DNA of 64,000 bases from Paracoccus aerius. Its GTDB lineage: Bacteria > Pseudomonadota > Alphaproteobacteria > Rhodobacterales > Rhodobacteraceae. This document shows positions 50,120-59,095 of this stretch, one piece after another. The stretch spans positions 1-64,000 of the forward strand of contig NZ_BNCL01000014.1 of NCBI RefSeq assembly GCF_014656455.1, in the 5' to 3' direction. The notes below the pieces were generated by a model that did not search any database, was not told the DNA's origin, and saw only the letters and a list, made by a program, of their open reading frames with translations. The first letter of the stretch is position 1, and each line of letters begins with the position of its first letter. Made by a program: the position numbers and the translations under genes.

Positions 50120-51553
50120 ATGAGCGATACCTGCCTTTGCTATCTCAGCGCCGCTGAACTTGTCCGGCTATACCGCAGCCGGAAAATATCGCCTGTTGAA
50201 GTAGTTACCGACTGCTTATCGCGGATTTCAGCCGGTGCGAACAGCCTGAATGCAGTCTGTTTCACATATGCCGACGAAGCACTGGAAGCTTCACGCGCCT
50301 CAGAGGCGAGATACATGTCGCCCGCACAGAATTTGGGCATCCTTGATGGCGTTCCCACAGCGCTCAAGGACGAGAATATGATGATGGGAAAGGTCACCAC
50401 TTATGGCTCGCTGCTTTATGCCAACCATGTTGCGTCCAAGAACGCTCCAGTAGTGCAGCGACTGATGGATTCAGGAGCGATCATTCACGCAAAGACGACT
50501 ACGCCAGAGTTTTCCTGCGCGCCTTTCTGCCACTCCAGGCAGTGGGGCGTGACGCGCAATCCCTGGAACCGGGACTACACGCCAGGGGGCTCTTCGGGAG
50601 GCGCGGGAGCCGCGCTCGCCGCCGGGCTAGCGCATCTTGCCACGGGATCTGATATCGGCGGCTCAATCCGGATCCCGGCATCCGCATCAGGTGTGGTTGG
50701 TTTCAAGCCACCTTACGGTCGCGTACCTTCGACGCCGCCGTTCAACCTTGACCATTATAACCATCCCGGCCCGATGGCACGAACGGTCGAAGACTGTCTC
50801 TTAATGCAGAATGTCTTGGCAGGACCGCATCCGGAGGATATCGCTTCGCTGAAGCCGAAACTGGAGTTGCGTGTTGACCGTACCGGCATCAAGAGCTGGA
50901 GAATCGCCTGCTCGCTGGATTTCGGGTTCATGGAGGTGGATCCTGCAGTACAGGCGAATACGTTGGCAGCGCTCGAAGTCTTCCGCTCGCTTGGAGCCGA
51001 AGTAACCGAAGTGGCACTCCCCTGGTCCTGGGAGGTCTATGATGCCGCCGCGACTCACCATAAGACCTTGTTCGGTGCTTGGCTCGCCGAGTATCTTGAC
51101 GATCGCGAAAGCCAGATGACCTCCTATGCCGCGCACTTTGCCCGTGCATCTTTGGGCGTTACGACCCGCGATTATCTTGCCAGCCTCAATGTCGAAGGCC
51201 GGATTTGGTCGCATTTTGGCCCAATGATGGAAGGGTTCGACCTTTTCATTTGCCCCACCCTTGCCATCCCGGCTGTCCCGGCGGAGTTCGACATGCGGGA
51301 CCCGTTGCAGATCAATGGTCGCGACATTGACCCCTATCTTGGCTGGACGATGGCCTGGCCCTTCAACATGCTTAGCCGATGCCCGGTGCTGTCGGTACCT
51401 TCGGGCCACGCGCCAAATGGAGTTCCCACCGGCATCCAACTCGTTGGCCGCAGCTTCGAGGACCAGTCGGTGTTCACCGCAGGTCTTGCCTATGAGGCGG
51501 CTGTTGGCGGTTGGTATGGCCGCCCTGAAACCCGTCCTTCCCTCTCGTTCTGA
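50120..51553 (+). CDS. Amidase-signature hydrolase
   Basis: A 477-residue amidase. The Ser-cis-Ser-Lys triad is visible: Lys in TALKDENMM, cis-Ser and nucleophile Ser in 'PGGSSGGAGAALAAGLAHLA' and 'GSDIGGSIRIPAS'. The size and layout are shared with NylA-type cyclic amide hydrolases, aryl-acylamidases and GatA. It hydrolyses an amide bond in the cytoplasm. The ATG at 50120 follows AGGGGCC; earlier ATGs at 50081 and 50102 lack a better site. It is followed after 10 bases by the deacetylase gene. The substrate is unknown, but the context favours an omega-amino acid amide or lactam. Confidence 0.88.
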   Translation: MSDTCLCYLSAAELVRLYRSRKISPVEVVTDCLSRISAGANSLNAVCFTYADEALEASRASEARYMSPAQNLGILDGVPTALKDENMMMGKVTTYGSLLYANHVASKNAPVVQRLMDSGAIIHAKTTTPEFSCAPFCHSRQWGVTRNPWNRDYTPGGSSGGAGAALAAGLAHLATGSDIGGSIRIPASASGVVGFKPPYGRVPSTPPFNLDHYNHPGPMARTVEDCLLMQNVLAGPHPEDIASLKPKLELRVDRTGIKSWRIACSLDFGFMEVDPAVQANTLAALEVFRSLGAEVTEVALPWSWEVYDAAATHHKTLFGAWLAEYLDDRESQMTSYAAHFARASLGVTTRDYLASLNVEGRIWSHFGPMMEGFDLFICPTLAIPAVPAEFDMRDPLQINGRDIDPYLGWTMAWPFNMLSRCPVLSVPSGHAPNGVPTGIQLVGRSFEDQSVFTAGLAYEAAVGGWYGRPETRPSLSF

Positions 51554-51563
51554 GGCCCTGCTG

Positions 51564-52616
51564 ATGAAAACGATCTTCTCTGCCGAACACGTGCTGCAAG
51601 ATGTCAAAAGCGAGTTCTATGGCGGCAAATGGGTTGATGCATTTGAAATACCTCGCCGCGCCGAATTGGTTCTGGCTGAGGTAAAGCGTGCAGGTCTTGG
51701 CCCAGTGATTGCTCAGGACAGCTTTGGCCTTGCTCCTGTTCTGGCCGTGCACGATGCTGCTTTTGTCCACTTTCTCGAGGGTGCATGGGAGGCCTGGAAG
51801 GCTGAGGCGGGCACGATCCCCGCCTATCCGAATATCTGGCCACCACGCAGGTCGCGCATGATCCCTACTGTACGGCCCGGTGCGGAACTTGGTCGTTATG
51901 TCGTGGATATGAGCAGTCCAATCCTCGAGGGCACCTGGAACGCCGTCCGCGCTGCAGTCGATTGTGCGCTGACCGGGGCGAAGCTAATTAATCAGGGAGA
52001 AACTGCGGCATTTGCGCTCTGCCGTCCGCCGGGCCATCACGCCGGACGGGACTATTTCGGCGGTTACTGTTTCCTCAACAACGCGGCCATTGCCGCGCAG
52101 TATTTCCGCGATCAAGGCGCATCGCGCGTTGCCGTGTTGGATATTGACTACCACCACGGCAATGGCACGCAGGATATCTTTTACGACCGGGGCGATGTTC
52201 TGACGGTGTCCATCCACGGTGATCCGGTGCAGGAGTATCCCTACTACATCGGCTTTGCGGATGAGATCGGCGAAGGTGCCGGGCAGAGGACCAACCTCAA
52301 TCTGCCACTACCGTGGGGATCGGATTACTCTGTCTGGAACGCGGCACTGGATCAGGCGCTAGAGCGGATCCGCGCTTTCGCGCCCGATCGGCTGGTCGTC
52401 TCTCTGGGCGTCGATACGTTCAAGGATGATCCGATCTCGCATTTTCGGTTGAAGGAGCAGGACTATGCACAAATTGGCGCGCGGATCGCAACGGTCGGGG
52501 TGCCGGTGCTGTTCGTGATGGAAGGTGGCTATGCAATCGAGGCAATCGGAGTCAACGCGGTCAATGTACTGAGAGGTTTTGAAGCCGCGCCGACCCAAAT
52601 AGCCTGGACCCCTTAG
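51564..52616 (+). CDS. Acetylpolyamine amidohydrolase-like (histone-deacetylase superfamily)
   Basis: A 350-residue zinc hydrolase. It matches the Mycoplana acetylpolyamine amidohydrolase along its length: the opening KTIFSAEHVLQDVKSEFYGG, 'ALCRPPGHHAGRDYFGGYCF' with the His pair, zinc ligands in 'VLDIDYHHGNGTQDIFY', and 'VVSLGVDTFKDDPISHF'. The ending is 'VMEGGYAIEAIGVNAVNVLR'. Such enzymes deacetylate acetylputrescine, acetylcadaverine or acetylspermidine. It would free an amine for the aminotransferase at 59096. It sits 10 bases after the amidase gene, with no better start than ATG 51564. Confidence 0.92.
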   Translation: MKTIFSAEHVLQDVKSEFYGGKWVDAFEIPRRAELVLAEVKRAGLGPVIAQDSFGLAPVLAVHDAAFVHFLEGAWEAWKAEAGTIPAYPNIWPPRRSRMIPTVRPGAELGRYVVDMSSPILEGTWNAVRAAVDCALTGAKLINQGETAAFALCRPPGHHAGRDYFGGYCFLNNAAIAAQYFRDQGASRVAVLDIDYHHGNGTQDIFYDRGDVLTVSIHGDPVQEYPYYIGFADEIGEGAGQRTNLNLPLPWGSDYSVWNAALDQALERIRAFAPDRLVVSLGVDTFKDDPISHFRLKEQDYAQIGARIATVGVPVLFVMEGGYAIEAIGVNAVNVLRGFEAAPTQIAWTP

Positions 52617-52646
52617 GACCAAGCTTTGTCAGAGTTTCTCAATGCG

Positions 52647-53300
52647 TCAGAAATCATCGGGAAAGAGTAGGCGCATATAGGCTAAACAAGCGTCGCGGCC
52701 GCGCTCTCGTCCGGCATCAACTGTGACTGGCAAAAGAAGGTTTTCGATCCAAAGACCGGAAATCATCGCATTAAGCGTGACTGCAATTTGTTCCGCCTGC
52801 ACATCTTTCCCCCGCAATGCTGCAAGTTCGGCCACATCCGCCGTTAGTGCCGCGTTGTAGTGCACCCGGAGCGCGGCGCAACGTTTGCGAAAGCTCGGCA
52901 CCCTCGAAGCCTCAGCCCAGAAGGCCAGCCAGAGCGCAATGGAATCCTGACCTGCTGCCTTGCGGCTGAAGTCGGTATCGATCATATGGCGGATCCGTTC
53001 AGCCGGACCGCGGTCTGACACGTTCAGCCGAGTCAGAAAAGCTTCATACTCGGCCGCAGAATAATCAAGCGCGGCGAAGATGATGCCTTCTTTCGATTGG
53101 AAGTGAAACGCCACCACGCCGTAGGAACATTCAGCCTCTGCAGCGATGGAATTCATGGTAACCCCGGTAAGCCCACGTTTCGAGATCACCTTAACCGCAG
53201 CTTTCAGCAGCGAACGGCGCCGGTCGACCACCTGATCTTCGCGGGACTTCGGAAGAGGGGCGGCGTTACTGCGCGGTGATCTTGGTTTCCGATCGGTCAT
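52647..53300 (-). CDS. TetR-family regulator of the amine/amide island
   Basis: A 217-residue TetR protein. The DNA-binding domain is at about residues 25-75 (RRSLLKAAVKVISKRGLTGV, then 'NSIAAEAECSYGVVAFHFQS'), with a BetI-like helical C-terminal domain. It lies inside the island, converging on the deacetylase gene. Two matching palindromes, at 50049-50068 and 60574-60599, stand at the two divergent promoters of the island and are its likely operators. None was seen directly before its own start, so autoregulation is not apparent. The effector is likely a pathway intermediate. Confidence 0.88.
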   Translation of the reverse strand: MTDRKPRSPRSNAAPLPKSREDQVVDRRRSLLKAAVKVISKRGLTGVTMNSIAAEAECSYGVVAFHFQSKEGIIFAALDYSAAEYEAFLTRLNVSDRGPAERIRHMIDTDFSRKAAGQDSIALWLAFWAEASRVPSFRKRCAALRVHYNAALTADVAELAALRGKDVQAEQIAVTLNAMISGLWIENLLLPVTVDAGRERGRDACLAYMRLLFPDDF

Positions 53301-53361
53301 TTAAACTCTGGTCACTTCACGGCAGGACAAGACAACCGGCATAAGGCGCGGAAGGGTAAAG

Positions 53362-54225
53362 TCAAGTTTCACCGGTTCCTAAACCGAGAAGCCGGGCGGC
53401 ATTATCATGCAGCCAGAGACGACGTGTTGCCGCATCAAGGCCCAGGCTGTCGAGTTCATCCAGCGCAGTGTCCACCGGCATCATTGGAAAGGCCGATCCG
53501 AAGATGATTTTTTCCTTCAGAATAGTGCGGCCATACTGCAGCAGCGGCTCATAGCCGGAATGTGCCTTTGCAAGCAGCTTGGGCCGGACTGCCAGTACCC
53601 CCACATAAAGGTTTGGATGCCGCCAAGCGACGCCGATTAGTTCTTGCACCCAAGGCCAGCCAGGGGGCGAAGCGACGGCGCGGAGCTCTGGGTAGCGGAC
53701 CATGACATTGTCCAGGTATTCAGGCCGCCCGATTGCCATCGGCGTATGGGTCGAAAAATTGATGCCACAGTGGATATTGACTGGCACGCCCAGCTCAAGG
53801 GCTTTTTCATAAAGCGGGAATAGACGCTCATCGTCAGGACGCAGTTTCAGCTCGAAACATTGCAGGTTGAGACCTCGAAGACCCAGATTGCGCACTGCAT
53901 GATCGAACTGGTGGACTGCATCCTCCTGCCAGGGATCGACACCTGCAAAACCAATAAAGCGCGAACCATGAACACGGATGAAGTCCGCCACAGCTTCGTT
54001 GGGGACCTTGAAGCCGAACGTCGTGGTCATATCGCGTGCCTTCAGCACGACATGGCGTGCACCCAGACGGTCATAGGTTTGAAGCCAGTTCTGCAGCCCC
54101 TGTGCTGCGTCAGATGCCGCCGTCCGGCTTTCACTTGCCCTGTAGACGCGACGGTAATTCTGCAGATGCGGCGCAGTTGGTGAGAAATCCGCATGCGGCG
54201 GACGGCTGGAGAAATCGATCAGCAT
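53362..54225 (-). CDS. Amidohydrolase-2 (ACMSD-type) family protein lacking metal ligands
   Basis: A 287-residue TIM-barrel protein of the amidohydrolase-related family. It keeps the overall order ('FIGFAGVDPWQEDAVHQFDH', 'LGVPVNIHCGINFSTH', 'NLYVGV', 'LWLHDNAARLLGL'). The usual ligands are changed: the N-terminal H-x-H is missing (MLIDFSSRPP), the later His before the PW motif is replaced (AVASPPGWPW), and the G-(S/T)-D motif reads GSAFP. It may be a metal-free decarboxylase or hydrolase, or a non-catalytic protein. ATG 54225 gives the family start, four bases after the oxidoreductase stop. The role is unknown. Confidence 0.75.
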   Translation of the reverse strand: MLIDFSSRPPHADFSPTAPHLQNYRRVYRASESRTAASDAAQGLQNWLQTYDRLGARHVVLKARDMTTTFGFKVPNEAVADFIRVHGSRFIGFAGVDPWQEDAVHQFDHAVRNLGLRGLNLQCFELKLRPDDERLFPLYEKALELGVPVNIHCGINFSTHTPMAIGRPEYLDNVMVRYPELRAVASPPGWPWVQELIGVAWRHPNLYVGVLAVRPKLLAKAHSGYEPLLQYGRTILKEKIIFGSAFPMMPVDTALDELDSLGLDAATRRLWLHDNAARLLGLGTGET

Positions 54226-54229
54226 CGGT

Positions 54230-55825
54230 TCAGTTCCATCTCCGTCGGTCTTCAAGGATGACTTTCGCGGCATTGTGACCCGGAACGCCGGTCACACCAC
54301 CACCCGGGTGCACCGACGCAGAGGCTTGGTAGAGTCCTTGGATCGGGCTGCGGTAATCGGCAAATTGCGGTGAGTGGCGGCGAAAGAACATCTGATCGGC
54401 ACTGATCTCGCCATGATGGACATGACCGTTCGGCAGATCAAAGATGCGCTCCAGATCAAGCGGGGTCAGCACCTGGCGGTGCAGGATCATGTCTTCGATA
54501 TTTGGAAATTGAGTCTTGAGAACCCGCAGGACCCGCTCCCACAGTTCTTCTCGGCGGGAGTCCCAATTGCCTTTGGCGAGGGTATAGGGCGCATGGCCGC
54601 CAAAGACATTCATGATGTGATGGCCTGCAGGCGCCAGCGTCGGATCGACCATCGATGGCACCTTCACGATCAGGAACGGTTCGTCCGCCATTTCGCCGCC
54701 CTGAGCCTGATGCCAGGCGCGCTCCATATAGGCAACAGTAGGCGCGATGGTCATCTGCGGCACAATACTGCCTTCAGGGTTGGTCTGACCGAAAACCGGC
54801 GCACTAGGTAGCGAGGAAAGCGCGAGATTGACCCGGAACACCGTGCTTTCACAGCGAATATTTCGGACGTCGCGGTTGAACTCTTCGGGGAGCATGGTGG
54901 TGTCGAGCAACTTCGTGAAGATCGTCCGCGCGGTCGCATTGCCGATTACGATCTTCGAGCGGATTTCTTCGCCACCCTCCAACCGTACGCCCGCGGCGCG
55001 GCCATTTTCAACGAGGATCTTCTCTACGGGGCAGGAGGTGCGCACTTCCATTCCATGCGCCTCTCCCGAGCGACGGATCGCCTCGGAAATCGAACCCATG
55101 CCGCCTTTCATGAAGCCGGCAGGCCCGGCCGCAGTTGATCCGTCGCGCACGATGCCGCGTGCCAACATATAGGCGGAACCCGGCGTTTTCAGGCTTGAAT
55201 TGGCGCCGCCGCCGCCCGCGAAGAAACCCAGCACCAGTTTGATATCGTCAGACGAGAACCAGCGTGAGAGATAATCGTAAGCGCTCATCGTCAGAAGATT
55301 GTAGATGTCGTAGAACTGCGGTCCAATCTTGCGGAAGCGCCAGACAAACCCAGCAAGCCTTTTAAGATCACTGATCTTGCTGCTGGCCGGGTTGACGGGT
55401 ATCTCCCATAGAAGCTGCTTCATATGGGGCGCGATCTTCAGCATATGCGCCCGATACTTCGCGTAGGCCTCGCCGTCGATGTTCGAGAACTTGGCGATCT
55501 CTGCGGCGAAACGGTCGGGGTCTTCCCACATGGTGAAAGTACGACCGCCTTCCAGCGCGAAGACTGTCGGCGCGGCTGGGATCACCTCAAAGCCATATTT
55601 CTGCAGTTCGAGATCGAGGATAACCTTGGGCTGCAACAGGCCTTGGTAGTAGGAAGCCAGCGAACTGCGATAGCCTGGCGCGATCTCGCCAGTGACGGCG
55701 GCACCGCCGATGATGTCGCGGCGTTCAACAACCAAGACTCTCACCCCGGCGCGCGCAAGATACGCGCCACAGGTCAGGCCGTTATGCCCGCCGCCGACAA
55801 TGATGGCATCATAGCCGGGCCTCAT
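54230..55825 (-). CDS. FAD-dependent oxidoreductase (PYROXD2/phytoene-desaturase-like)
   Basis: A 531-residue flavoprotein of the COG1233 group. The N-terminal FAD site is 'YDAIIVGGGHNGLTCGAYLA' followed by VLVVERRDIIGGAAVT. The C-terminal FAD motif is 'GLYQASASVHPGGGVTGVPG'. Relatives include phytoene desaturases and the human PYROXD2 protein, so a dehydrogenation is likely. In this setting the substrate could be the acyl-CoA or an amine; neither is shown. The start lies in an ATGA overlap with the CoA-ligase stop, so the two are coupled. Confidence 0.88.
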   Translation of the reverse strand: MRPGYDAIIVGGGHNGLTCGAYLARAGVRVLVVERRDIIGGAAVTGEIAPGYRSSLASYYQGLLQPKVILDLELQKYGFEVIPAAPTVFALEGGRTFTMWEDPDRFAAEIAKFSNIDGEAYAKYRAHMLKIAPHMKQLLWEIPVNPASSKISDLKRLAGFVWRFRKIGPQFYDIYNLLTMSAYDYLSRWFSSDDIKLVLGFFAGGGGANSSLKTPGSAYMLARGIVRDGSTAAGPAGFMKGGMGSISEAIRRSGEAHGMEVRTSCPVEKILVENGRAAGVRLEGGEEIRSKIVIGNATARTIFTKLLDTTMLPEEFNRDVRNIRCESTVFRVNLALSSLPSAPVFGQTNPEGSIVPQMTIAPTVAYMERAWHQAQGGEMADEPFLIVKVPSMVDPTLAPAGHHIMNVFGGHAPYTLAKGNWDSRREELWERVLRVLKTQFPNIEDMILHRQVLTPLDLERIFDLPNGHVHHGEISADQMFFRRHSPQFADYRSPIQGLYQASASVHPGGGVTGVPGHNAAKVILEDRRRWN

Positions 55826-57489
55826 GCCTTGGCTCCCTGGCCGGCGACGCAGATCCATTCGCCCGTGTTGCGGTCGAATGAACCGGCACGCAGGTCACCG
55901 ACACCCGCAGTGATCTGTGGCTTGGCGATCTTCAGCGAGGCAGTGCGTGGGAAATCATCCACGAAGGCATAGAAGCGCGGCACCTTGAAGGGCGCGAGCC
56001 CGCTCTGGGCGGTGGCGATAATACCAAAAAGGATCGCAGAGCTGGCCTCAACCTGCTCTCTTAGCCGAATAAAGGCCTTGACCTCTTCGCCGCGCAGAGG
56101 GTCGGGCACCCCAACCACCGCGACTTCGGCCACCCCCGGGGCAGCGGCAAGAACCGTTTCTACTTCACGCGCAGCGATATTCTCAGCCGAGCGGCGGATC
56201 ATGTCCTTCTTGCGCCCGACAATGTAATAGAACCCGTCTTCATCTTGACGAAAGAGGTCGCCAGACGAGAACCAGCCGTCTTTCAGCACTTCGGCGGTGG
56301 CTTCTGGATTGTTATAATAGCCGAGCATGATGCCCGGGCCACGGATCTGCAGTTCACCGATCTCACCCCGGGCAACCGGCTTTCCGTCCTCGCCCACGAT
56401 CCGGCATTCGCGGAACGGGCAGGGCAATCCGCAGGAGCCGGTGCCGACCTTATCGGCGCGCTCGATCGGCGCGAACATGGCCGGGCCAACCTCGGTCATG
56501 CCGAAGGCCTCACGAGCATTCAGATCAAAGCGCTCTTCGATACCCTTGTGCAGATCACGGGGACAACCATAGATATTGGCGCGGATCACCTTGTTGTCGG
56601 CATCATGCGCCTGTGGAGCCATACCATGCAGCACCCAAGGCAGCAGGCAAAACTCAATGTCATGCGCCTGCAGCCATGAGCTGAAGCGGCTTGTCGATTG
56701 TTTTGCTGCCACGAAAAGCGTGCCGCGCTGATACATGGTCATCAGCAGAAGCCATTGCGGATCCATATAGAAGAATGGCGTCGATGCCAGGATTCGCCGA
56801 TAAATTCTTCCGTCGCGAAACGCGTTAACCTTTCCCGCTGAAATCCAGTAGCGCTGGCTAAGCATGCAGCCCTTGGGAAAGCCACTGGTCCCGGAGGTGA
56901 ACTGGATATTGAGTAGCTCATCATGCCCGACCGGCGATGGTGGCGTAAAGCTGTCGCGCGGCTCGGAGGCAAGTGCTCTCCACTCGTGGGTATCGCCATT
57001 TGACTCCCCAACCACGATCAGCCGGTTTGCTGGCAGGCTGACCAGCCTTTCTGCATGGGCCTGATCCAGCACTGCGCGAGTGGTCTCATGCGTCACCACC
57101 CATTCGGCGTTCGCGATGTTCAACACATGGGCGATCTCGCGCGGTGTATAGCCGGGGTTGATCGGCAGCATCACGGCCCCGATCCGCCCCAGAGCCAACC
57201 AGGTCAACGGGAAGGCCGGGATGTTAGGTAGCATCACGCCGACATGCGTGCCCTTGGTGATGCCAAGCGCCACCAGCTTTGTCGCAAGCCCGTTCACTAC
57301 ACGGCGCATCTGCGTATAGGTAATGGTCTCGCCGGACTCAAAGAAATTCCACAACAGCTGATCTCCCGCTGCATCCGCAGCCTCGTCAATCAGCGCCCCG
57401 ATGTTCTCCGGCAGTGGTTCTTCCTCAATCCGGCGGCGGCGTTCCTCGTAAGGAACAACAGGGTACGTGAGGATGTCGTCCTTCCACAT
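55822..57489 (-). CDS. Acyl-CoA synthetase (AMP-binding ligase)
   Basis: A 555-residue adenylate-forming ligase resembling the CaiC/long-chain group. The phosphate loop is 'NIQFTSGTSGFPKGCMLS', the adenine motif GMTEVGP, the hinge 'SGDLFRQDEDGFYYIVGRKK' and the C-terminal Lys in 'TASLKIAKPQI'. It would activate a carboxylate to a CoA thioester using ATP. Placed after the aminotransferase and aldehyde dehydrogenase, a dicarboxylic acid is the natural guess. It starts at ATG 57489 with GGAG upstream, 80 bases beyond the aldehyde dehydrogenase gene. Confidence 0.88.
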   Translation of the reverse strand: MWKDDILTYPVVPYEERRRRIEEEPLPENIGALIDEAADAAGDQLLWNFFESGETITYTQMRRVVNGLATKLVALGITKGTHVGVMLPNIPAFPLTWLALGRIGAVMLPINPGYTPREIAHVLNIANAEWVVTHETTRAVLDQAHAERLVSLPANRLIVVGESNGDTHEWRALASEPRDSFTPPSPVGHDELLNIQFTSGTSGFPKGCMLSQRYWISAGKVNAFRDGRIYRRILASTPFFYMDPQWLLLMTMYQRGTLFVAAKQSTSRFSSWLQAHDIEFCLLPWVLHGMAPQAHDADNKVIRANIYGCPRDLHKGIEERFDLNAREAFGMTEVGPAMFAPIERADKVGTGSCGLPCPFRECRIVGEDGKPVARGEIGELQIRGPGIMLGYYNNPEATAEVLKDGWFSSGDLFRQDEDGFYYIVGRKKDMIRRSAENIAAREVETVLAAAPGVAEVAVVGVPDPLRGEEVKAFIRLREQVEASSAILFGIIATAQSGLAPFKVPRFYAFVDDFPRTASLKIAKPQITAGVGDLRAGSFDRNTGEWICVAGQGAKA

Positions 57490-57569
57490 CGGCGAGCTCC
57501 AGTCTGCGGAATGTCTCTGAGCGAAAAAAGCGCATCGCCCGAAGAGGGTAGGCGATGCGTCGGCGCCGG

Positions 57570-59057
57570 TCAGTGAGCGAACCAGACCGCTTTCAGGTCG
57601 GTGTACTTGTCTATGGCATGGAGCGACTTGTCACGGCCGAAGCCCGACTGTTTGAACCCGCCAAAAGGCACGGCGAGTGAACCACGATCGAAGCAATTGA
57701 CCCAGACCACACCAGCGCGCATCGCCTTGGCGGCACGATGAGCGTTCTTCACCGAGCCGGTCCAGACCGCACCTGCCAGCCCATAGACCGTGTCATTCGC
57801 CACCGTCATTGCCTCGTCGAAGTCTTTGACAGTGATGGCGGACAGAACCGGACCAAAGATCTCTTCCTGGGCAATCTTCATGTCGTTACGCACGCCCTCG
57901 AAGATTGTCGGCTCGATATAGAACCCTCCAGTGTCTGCCTTTACACGGGTGCCGCCGATCAGCGTATTGGCGCCATCCGCGCGGCCTGCATCGATATAAC
58001 CGAGGACGCGATCCATCTGCTCTTCGCTGACCATCGAACCCATGCGCGTGGTTGTGCTGAGCGGGTCACCGGGAGCAAAGGCCTTCGCCTGCGCTGCGAT
58101 CTTATCCAGCAACTCGTCGCGCACGCGTTCATCCACAATGAGACGCGAGCCCGCATTACAAACCTGCCCGGTATTGGCGAAGATCCCAGCCGCGATCCCG
58201 GCCGCTGCCGCGTCAAGATCATCACAGTCCGCCAAAACCACCTGGGGCGACTTGCCTCCGAGTTCGAGCCCGATACGTTTGATATTCGATTGCCCCGAGT
58301 ACTGCATGAAGTACTTGCCGACCTCGGTCGAGCCGGTAAAGCCGACACAATCGACATCCATGTGCATGCCAAGCGCCTTTCCGGCGATGTGGCCAAGTCC
58401 AGGAACGACGTTCAGTACGCCAGCCGGAATACCAGCCTCGATCGCGAGCTCGCCGAATTTCAGCGCGGTGAACGGAGATTGCTCGGCAGGCTTCAAGATG
58501 ACCGAGTTGCCGGTCGCAAGGGCAGGCCCAAGCTTCCAGGCCGCCATCGACATCGGGTAGTTCCAAGGCACCACGGCTGCAACGACGCCCAGAGGCTCTC
58601 GCACCACAAGGGTGGTCATGTCATGGGCAGTGGCAGCGACCTCACCATAGACCTTGTCGATCGCTTCGGCGTACCAGGCAATGCAGGCGGCTGCGCTGAC
58701 CACATCCCCGTTATAGGCATTGGCGATGGGCTTGCCGACATTGAGCGTTTCCAGCAGGGCCAACTCTTCGCGGTTTGCTAGGATAAGTTCGGAAAAGCGC
58801 AACAGGATGCGGCGGCGATCTGCAGGTGCCATTCGTGACCAGACCCCCGAGTCAAAGGCCTTGCGCGCCGAACGAACTGCCGCATCGACGTCAGCATCGC
58901 TGCAAGATGCCACTTGGGTCAGCAGCCTCCCGTCACCGGGATAGATGCAAGGAAATGTCTCGTTGGAAAGGCTATCAACGTACGCCCCCTCGATGAATGG
59001 GCGGTTCGGAAGGGCTACGGCTTTGGCGCGAGCGTGCCAGTCGATTTCTTGCAGCAT
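57570..59057 (-). CDS. Aldehyde dehydrogenase, PuuC/KauB-like
   Basis: A 495-residue NAD(P)-dependent aldehyde dehydrogenase. It resembles PuuC along its length, including 'YAEAIDKVYGEVAATA', 'VPWNYPMSMAAWKLGPALAT', catalytic Glu in 'LELGGKSP' and catalytic Cys in 'NTGQVCNAGSRLI'. The C-terminal motif is 'VPFGGFKQSGFGRDKSLHAI'. PuuC and KauB oxidise omega-amino or gamma-glutamyl aldehydes from polyamine breakdown. The ATG at 59057 is chosen over 59099 because ACAGGA precedes it. It follows the aminotransferase gene with a 38-base gap, so its aldehyde is probably the product of that enzyme. Confidence 0.9.
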   Translation of the reverse strand: MLQEIDWHARAKAVALPNRPFIEGAYVDSLSNETFPCIYPGDGRLLTQVASCSDADVDAAVRSARKAFDSGVWSRMAPADRRRILLRFSELILANREELALLETLNVGKPIANAYNGDVVSAAACIAWYAEAIDKVYGEVAATAHDMTTLVVREPLGVVAAVVPWNYPMSMAAWKLGPALATGNSVILKPAEQSPFTALKFGELAIEAGIPAGVLNVVPGLGHIAGKALGMHMDVDCVGFTGSTEVGKYFMQYSGQSNIKRIGLELGGKSPQVVLADCDDLDAAAAGIAAGIFANTGQVCNAGSRLIVDERVRDELLDKIAAQAKAFAPGDPLSTTTRMGSMVSEEQMDRVLGYIDAGRADGANTLIGGTRVKADTGGFYIEPTIFEGVRNDMKIAQEEIFGPVLSAITVKDFDEAMTVANDTVYGLAGAVWTGSVKNAHRAAKAMRAGVVWVNCFDRGSLAVPFGGFKQSGFGRDKSLHAIDKYTDLKAVWFAH

Positions 59058-59095
59058 ATAAGTCCTGTCAGATTGGAGGTTTTGTTCAGACCGCT

